Shown in pieces: positions 24,513 to 28,682 of a stretch of 28,682 nucleotides of DNA (position 1 is the first letter of the stretch; the number at the start of each line of letters is the position of its first letter). The notes under the pieces were generated by a model. The model ran no database searches and had not been told where the DNA came from. It saw nothing but the letters and a program-made list of their open reading frames with translations. The stretch comes from JBDIBB01 sp039812685 (GTDB lineage Bacteria > Acidobacteriota > Vicinamibacteria > Vicinamibacterales > JAFNAJ01), in the NCBI GenBank assembly GCA_039812685.1, contig JBDIBB010000049.1, positions 1-28,682 on the forward strand, given 5' to 3'. The translations under genes and the position numbers were made by a program.

Positions 24513-25811
24513 TCAGGGCGCAGGTCGCCGGCGTGCCTCGACCAGGCGCTGTCGCAGATCGGGGTCCTGCGGCTGGAGTTGTACGGCCCGCTCCAGCCAG
24601 GTGATGGCCTCCGACGATGCGCCCGTGCGCGCCGCGAGCCGGGCGATCCGCGCGGCCCGCAGCGCCCGGCCGCGAGCATCGTCCTCGTCGCCGGCCAGCG
24701 CGGCCGCGCGCATGAGCGCGTCGCGTGCCGTCGCGAGGCGGCCCTGGGCCTCCGCGGCGTCGGCGAGGTCGTCGAACACGGTTCGTGGCACCGGCAGCAG
24801 GCTGGCCGCCGTCTGCAGCGTCCGCAGCGCCTGCCGCGAGTCGCCCAGCCGCAGCCGGGCGCGGCCGAGCAGGGCGAGCGTCCGGCCGGTGACCGGTCCC
24901 CGCTCGCTCGCCCTCCGCAGCGCTTCCAGGGCCTTCGAGAGGGCGACGCGATCGCGGCGCGCCTCGCCTGTCTCGAGCCAGACCTGGCCGAGCGCCGTGA
25001 GCAGCACCGGGTGGTCCGGGAACCGGGTGCTCGCGCGGGCCAGCGTCATCACGGCGTCCTCGTGCCGGCCGGCGCGCGCCAGGGTCAGGCCGAGCGTGGC
25101 CAGCCGCTCGGGCTGACCCGGATCCAGCCGTGCCAGTGCCGTCAGCTCGCCGAGGGCGGCCGTGGGACGGCCGAGTTCCAGGTAGACGTCGACGAGCGCC
25201 TCCTGGGCGGCGACCAGCGTCGGGTCGAGCGTGACGGCCCGGCGCAGCGACTGCGCCGCCTGATCGAGGCGGCGGTGCTGCACCTGGCACAGTCCGAGCA
25301 GGTAGTGCGTCTCGGGCCGGCGATCGTCGAGCGCGACGGCGCGTTCGAGGGCGCTGGCGGCCCGTTCGAACTGGCCCTCGTGATAGCAGGCGAGACCCAG
25401 TTTGTAGAGCACCCGCGAGGCGCGCTCGTCGATCTCGAGCACCGCCTCGTAGCGTTCGGCGGCGCGCGCGTACCGTTGCTGCGCCAGGTGCACGTCGCCG
25501 AGCGCCTCGTGCGCGCGAGGCGACAGGGCATCGAGGCGGGCGGCCTGCCTGAGGTCGCGCGCGGCCGACTCCAGGTCGCCCTGGCTGCGATAGAGCTCGC
25601 CGCGGCGCAGCCAGGCCACCATCGCATCGGGCTGCACGGCCACGGCGCCGCTGAAGGCTTCGATGGCGGTGCGCGGCTCGCCAGCGGCCGCGGCCGCCTC
25701 GCCCTCCGCCATGAGGCGATCGTACTTGCGGGCCCTCGTCCACGCCGCCTGTCCCGCGACGGCGGCCACCAGCGCGAGGGCGAGAGCGAGCAGGGCGATC
25801 GAGCGACGCAT
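24513..25811 (-). CDS. TPR-repeat protein with N-terminal membrane anchor or signal
   Basis: The 432-residue protein has a hydrophobic N-terminus (about 5-22, IALLALALALVAAVAG) followed by about ten TPR units across the rest of the chain. Clear copies include AIEAFSGAVAVQPDAMVAWL, RAAERYEAVLEIDERASRVL and QAAQSLRRAVTLDPTLVAAQ. TPR arrays bind other proteins; export or membrane anchoring is suggested by the N-terminus. It is convergent with the sigma54 activator (81 bp between stops, no clear terminator) and divergent from the ECF sigma factor. No enzymatic motif is present. Function is unknown; a periplasmic scaffold is possible. Confidence 0.88.
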   Translation of the reverse strand: MRRSIALLALALALVAAVAGQAAWTRARKYDRLMAEGEAAAAAGEPRTAIEAFSGAVAVQPDAMVAWLRRGELYRSQGDLESAARDLRQAARLDALSPRAHEALGDVHLAQQRYARAAERYEAVLEIDERASRVLYKLGLACYHEGQFERAASALERAVALDDRRPETHYLLGLCQVQHRRLDQAAQSLRRAVTLDPTLVAAQEALVDVYLELGRPTAALGELTALARLDPGQPERLATLGLTLARAGRHEDAVMTLARASTRFPDHPVLLTALGQVWLETGEARRDRVALSKALEALRRASERGPVTGRTLALLGRARLRLGDSRQALRTLQTAASLLPVPRTVFDDLADAAEAQGRLATARDALMRAAALAGDEDDARGRALRAARIARLAARTGASSEAITWLERAVQLQPQDPDLRQRLVEARRRPAP

Positions 25812-25820
25812 GAGTCGGGT

Positions 25821-25848
25821 GGAACTTTCGGCGGGTTGCGGGTTCTAA
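25821..25848 (+). promoter_or_regulatory. ECF-type promoter upstream of the ECF sigma gene
   Basis: GGAACTT (25821-25827), a 16-base spacer and TCTAA (25844-25848) closely match RpoE/ECF02-type promoters. Transcription would begin near 25855, giving a leader of about 27 bases before ATG 25882. It points at the sigma factor gene itself, so autoregulation is expected. Confidence 0.7.
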
Positions 25849-25860
25849 GACACCAGCGCT

Positions 25861-25866
25861 ATTCTA
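25861..25866 (-). promoter_or_regulatory. -10 element for the TPR gene
   Basis: TAGAAT in GCTAGAATAGCG on the minus strand, about 50 bases upstream of ATG 25811. The -35 region is unconvincing. It overlaps the leader of the divergent sigma gene. Confidence 0.35.
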
Positions 25867-25881
25867 GCGAGGTTGCCCGGC

Positions 25882-26496
25882 ATGGCCGAGGGCCTGTCCT
25901 TGAAACCTGCTTCCGCTCTGGGTTGGTCCGATGTCGCGAGCCACGAGTCCTCGCTCGTGTCTCGCTGCGCCCGGGGTGACGAGATGGCCTGTTCCGAACT
26001 CGTCGAAGAGCACCAGCGCATGGTCTACACGCTGGCGCTGCACCTGCTCGGCGATCACGACGAGGCCCTCGAAGTGTCGCAGGAAGTCTTCCTGAGAGTC
26101 TTCCGCACCATCTCGAGTTTCCGCGGCCAGTCGGCCCTCCGCACGTGGATCTACCGCATCGTCGTCAATCAGGCCCGTAACCGGCAGCGCTGGTGGCGGC
26201 GGCGGCTGCGCGCCCAGCAGGTGTCGCTCGACGAGCACATTCGCGAGAACGGTGAGATGCGCTCGCCCGACGCCGTCGCGCCCGATCGTGAGCTGGGGCG
26301 CAAGGAACTGGCCCTGCGCCTCGCCTCGGCGCTCGACCGGCTCCCGTTCGACCAGCGGTCGTGCATCATCCTGCGCGAGGTCGACGGGCTCAGTTACGAG
26401 GAGATCGCCTTCTCGCTCGGCGTGGCGGCCGGCACGGTGAAGTCGCGCCTGGCGAGGGCGCGCGAGGCGCTGCGCGCGCAGTTGAGGGACGCATGA
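25882..26496 (+). CDS. ECF-family RNA polymerase sigma factor (RpoE-like)
   Basis: The 204-residue protein has sigma region 2 (about 37-105: EEHQRMVYTLALHLLGDHDE, then SQEVFLRVFRTISSFRGQSA and LRTWIYRIVVNQARNRQR) and region 4 (about 145-200: LDRLPFDQRSCIILREVDGL, SYEEIAFSLGVAAGTVKSRL). Both are typical of RpoE-like ECF sigma factors. It directs RNA polymerase to envelope- or stress-responsive promoters. ATG 25882 is favoured over TTG 25873. The gene sits behind an ECF-like promoter and its stop overlaps the anti-sigma start (ATGA), so sigma and anti-sigma are made together. The group resembles ECF02 by promoter and sequence, an inference. Confidence 0.93.
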   Translation: MAEGLSLKPASALGWSDVASHESSLVSRCARGDEMACSELVEEHQRMVYTLALHLLGDHDEALEVSQEVFLRVFRTISSFRGQSALRTWIYRIVVNQARNRQRWWRRRLRAQQVSLDEHIRENGEMRSPDAVAPDRELGRKELALRLASALDRLPFDQRSCIILREVDGLSYEEIAFSLGVAAGTVKSRLARAREALRAQLRDA

Positions 26497-27242
26497 AGGT
26501 CCTGAGCTGCGCCTCCGTCCGGCGACGCCTCGATGCGTGGCACGATGCCGAGCTGCGGCCGGCCGAGCACTGCGCGGTGGAGCAGCACCTCTCGGGCTGC
26601 CCGCCGTGCGCGGCCGAGGCGCGCGTCCTGCAGCGCGTCGGCGAGCTGATCCGCGACTCGGCGGCGCGGCGGTCGCTCTCGGCCGACCAGGCCGCCGGCC
26701 TGCGCTCGGGCGTGCTGGCGCGTCGCAAGGCCGAGCACGACATGTCGTGGGCCTCGCAGGCCAGCCGGCTCTTCGAGGACATGCACCTCGTGTGGGCGGG
26801 CCTGAGCGCGATGGCCGCGACGGCCGCCTGCATCGCTCTCCTGCTCGGCATCGCCTATCTGACGCCGGCCGAACGGGCCGATTCGCTGTCGGGCCTCATG
26901 AGCGCGATGGCGCAGCCGGGATCCGATCGCAACCCCGTGAGCCTCGGGGCCCGCATCCGTCCGCCGCGCTCCTATTCCGGCGACGCGGTGCCCGCGATGC
27001 TGCAGGCGACCTCCGAGGAAGACCTCGTGCTCGCGCTGGCGGCGGTGGTCACGCAGGAAGGGCGCGTGGCCCGCTCCGAGCTGCTGCAGGTGAGCCGGGA
27101 GGATCGCCAGTTGGTCCTGCAACTGATGAATGCCGTCGCCGCCGCGCGCTTCCAGCCCGCCAGCGTCGAGGGCGAGCCCGTGGCGGTGAACCTCGTGTGG
27201 CTCATCACCCACACCACGGTGCGCGCCAAGGCGCATTCCTAG
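26493..27242 (+). CDS. Membrane anti-sigma factor: zf-HC2 domain, TM segment and TonB-like C-terminus
   Basis: The 249-residue protein begins with an anti-sigma zinc-finger domain (about 1-50) containing the H32-x3-C36-x2-C39 core (QHLSGCPPC), followed by a linker and one membrane segment (about 99-123, ending ACIALLLGIAYL). After a proline-rich stretch, residues about 173-241 resemble a TonB C-terminal domain, with MNAVAAARFQPASVEGEP then VAVNLVWLI echoing A-x2-x-W-x-F-x-P-A-x-x-x-G-x-P-V. By topology the zinc finger would be cytoplasmic and hold the sigma factor, with the TonB-like part periplasmic. The gene overlaps the sigma gene by four bases. Zinc-finger and membrane assignments are strong; the TonB-like call is weaker. 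Confidence 0.88.
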   Translation: MKVLSCASVRRRLDAWHDAELRPAEHCAVEQHLSGCPPCAAEARVLQRVGELIRDSAARRSLSADQAAGLRSGVLARRKAEHDMSWASQASRLFEDMHLVWAGLSAMAATAACIALLLGIAYLTPAERADSLSGLMSAMAQPGSDRNPVSLGARIRPPRSYSGDAVPAMLQATSEEDLVLALAAVVTQEGRVARSELLQVSREDRQLVLQLMNAVAAARFQPASVEGEPVAVNLVWLITHTTVRAKAHS

Positions 27243-27276
27243 CAGTCCGTGGTGGAAGTGCCGCGTCGCACCGAGA

Positions 27277-27291
27277 CGGGCGCGGCGCCCG
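27277..27291. terminator. Short hairpin after the anti-sigma gene
   Basis: CGGGC and GCCCG pair around GCGGC shortly after the anti-sigma stop codon. It is short and lacks a T-tract. The rest of 27243-27436, between convergent genes, holds nothing I can identify. Confidence 0.3.
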
Positions 27292-27436
27292 GCTGGCCAG
27301 GCGCGACGACCGAGAATACGGCCAGTATTTGAGGGAGGAGCAACGCCGCCCGCCGGGATGCCCCGCCCGTCGAATGCAGCGCCACTTTCGCCACGGGCTC
27401 TGGCTCCAGGCAGGGCGCGACGCCCGGCGCCTCGCC

Positions 27437-28682
27437 CTATCGCCTCCCGGCCACGATCAGCGGCGCCGATGCGGTGGCGACGTTGTTCAGCGCATCGAAG
27501 GCGCGCACCGTCACTTCCCGGCCCCCGTTGGGATCCACGAGGATGTCGAACCGCTCATCGCGTCCGTCGCTGATGCCGTCCACGGGAAAGACGGTCTGCC
27601 ACCGCTGCGCATCCACCGAGTACTCGACGCGGAGCACCGGCGAGACCGCGTCGCGCACGGTGAAGCGCAGGCGTGTCTGCGTGCCGGCCGCCACGGCCGG
27701 GGCCATCTCGATGGAGGGCGCCGTGTTGTCGACGAGGAACGTCGTGCTGTCGGCCTCGCCGCGCAGCGCGAGCGAGGCATCGTTGCCCGGCAGGTCCGAG
27801 GCGACGACCTTGATCACGTAGGCGCCGTCGGAGACGAAGGTCGTATCCCACGTGAGCAGCGGATCCCACAGGCCCTTGCGCAGCAGTTGCCACGCGTTCG
27901 ACCCCTCGCGGCGATAGTACACGTCGTACTGCAGCCGGTCGTCGTTGGCGTCCTCGGCCTTCCAGACGAACGTCTGCAGCCCCTTCTGCACGCTGCGCCG
28001 GCCGAGCGCCGGCTGCGTCTGGGCGGGCGCCGCCGCGGCAATCGTCGTCAGGTTGCGGCCGTCGGAGGTGCCGGCGTCGAAGCCGGCGATCTCGAACTCG
28101 CCGCTCGAATACGGCCGCAGGAACACGGTGCCCGGCGGGTGCACGGTGATGGAGGTGACGCGCGGCCGCACGTTGCGCGGCAGGTAGGCGGCAACCACCG
28201 AGTTCACCACCGGCGATGCGCCGTCGGCTGAGGTCATCTCGAGCCGCCACTGCAGGTAACGCGCCTTCGGGCTCGCGATCTGCTCGCCTTCCGCCCGGGT
28301 GAGCGGCGCCGACCAGTCGCTCCACGTCTCGTCGGGCAGGGCGGTGTTGCCGGAGCGGGTCCGGAATTCGAGCGTCGCGCGCGCCGGCACCGACGCGTCC
28401 CAGCGCAGCGTACCCCACGAGGCGGTGACCGCCGCATCGAGCACGTCCGACGTGTACTGGCCGCGCCCGGCCGTCCGCGGTCCGAGACGAAACACCTTGC
28501 CCGGGTTGGCGCCGAGCACCCACCACTGGCCGGCGGGCCCGCGCAGCAGGCCGGTGAGCTGCTGCGCCGGCGCCTGCGCTACCAGCATCGCGCGCGCGCT
28601 GTCGGACGACAGCCTGAAGATCTTCCCCTTGTTGCCGGTGACGATCAGGATGTCGTCGCCATCGGGTGCGAGGTCGTAGGGG
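27437..28682 (-). CDS. Large propeller/Ig-like repeat protein, 5' end off window
   Basis: The visible 414 C-terminal residues run off the right edge in frame. The first part (PDGDDILIVTGNKGKIFRLS, then GPAGQWWVLGANPGKVFRLG) looks like beta-propeller blades. A beta-sandwich-like stretch follows (YTSDVLDAAVTASWGTLRWD, ATLEFRTRSG, WSDWSAPLT). The remainder has Ig/FN3-like beta domains (e.g. QTFVWKAEDANDDRLQYDVY and LRFTVRDAVSPVLRVEYSVD). No catalytic motif is visible. Such proteins in Acidobacteriota are usually large and exported, but the N-terminus that would show a signal is outside. Internal ATG 28588 is unlikely to be the true start because the frame stays open and blade-like upstream. Confidence 0.8.
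   Translation of the reverse strand, partial: PYDLAPDGDDILIVTGNKGKIFRLSSDSARAMLVAQAPAQQLTGLLRGPAGQWWVLGANPGKVFRLGPRTAGRGQYTSDVLDAAVTASWGTLRWDASVPARATLEFRTRSGNTALPDETWSDWSAPLTRAEGEQIASPKARYLQWRLEMTSADGASPVVNSVVAAYLPRNVRPRVTSITVHPPGTVFLRPYSSGEFEIAGFDAGTSDGRNLTTIAAAAPAQTQPALGRRSVQKGLQTFVWKAEDANDDRLQYDVYYRREGSNAWQLLRKGLWDPLLTWDTTFVSDGAYVIKVVASDLPGNDASLALRGEADSTTFLVDNTAPSIEMAPAVAAGTQTRLRFTVRDAVSPVLRVEYSVDAQRWQTVFPVDGISDGRDERFDILVDPNGGREVTVRAFDALNNVATASAPLIVAGRR

Overview
The window is about 28.7 kb of GC-rich, densely packed bacterial chromosome. Gene content, several family variants (a corynebacterial-type glycogen synthase, a membrane anti-sigma factor with a TonB-like C-terminus, a BamD lipoprotein implying a Gram-negative envelope) and two sigma54 activators fit a soil Acidobacteriota, probably class Vicinamibacteria. 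That placement is inference from gene families; no rRNA is present.

Layout. (1) 1-2251: divergent nitric-oxide stress pair, a YtfE/RIC iron-sulfur repair protein (cut by the left edge) and NorR, with a sigma54-like promoter and a NorR-type operator between them. (2) 2366-6234: DUF2147 exported protein, a triple zinc-ribbon protein, a GT4 glycogen synthase and, convergent, a radical-SAM protein with an unusual C-x11-C-x2-C motif. (3) 6414-8869: a 79-residue double-CxxC protein behind a long structured leader, then peptidase T and a DUF2461 protein on the other strand. (4) 8962-11023: a hybrid histidine kinase whose ATP-binding domain is eroded, a BrnT/BrnA toxin-antitoxin locus with a frameshifted toxin, and tRNA-Gly(CCC). 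(5) 11113-14246: phosphomannomutase and a sugar-1-phosphate nucleotidyltransferase (GDP-mannose supply), and pgsA. (6) 14268-21996: nine minus-strand genes, aroC-def-fmt-rsmB-PASTA-rpe-ybgC-like-SDR-bamD, most overlapping by 1-4 bases, covering chorismate synthesis, formyl-Met handling, 16S rRNA methylation, pentose phosphate and envelope assembly. (7) 22089-25811: a large second sigma54 activator with an unclassified N-terminus, and a TPR protein. (8) 25821-27242: an ECF sigma factor behind its own ECF-like promoter, overlapped by its anti-sigma factor. (9) 27437-end: the C-terminal part of a large propeller/Ig-like surface protein.

Most of the window is housekeeping. The points I find most worth a second look are the anti-sigma/TonB-like fusion with its autoregulatory promoter, the kinase-less PASTA protein sitting where Firmicutes carry PrkC, the pseudokinase-like hybrid sensor, the C-x11-C-x2-C radical SAM enzyme, the structured leader of the double-CxxC protein, and the broken BrnT toxin beside an intact antitoxin. 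I do not see a clear new multi-gene defence or biosynthetic system.
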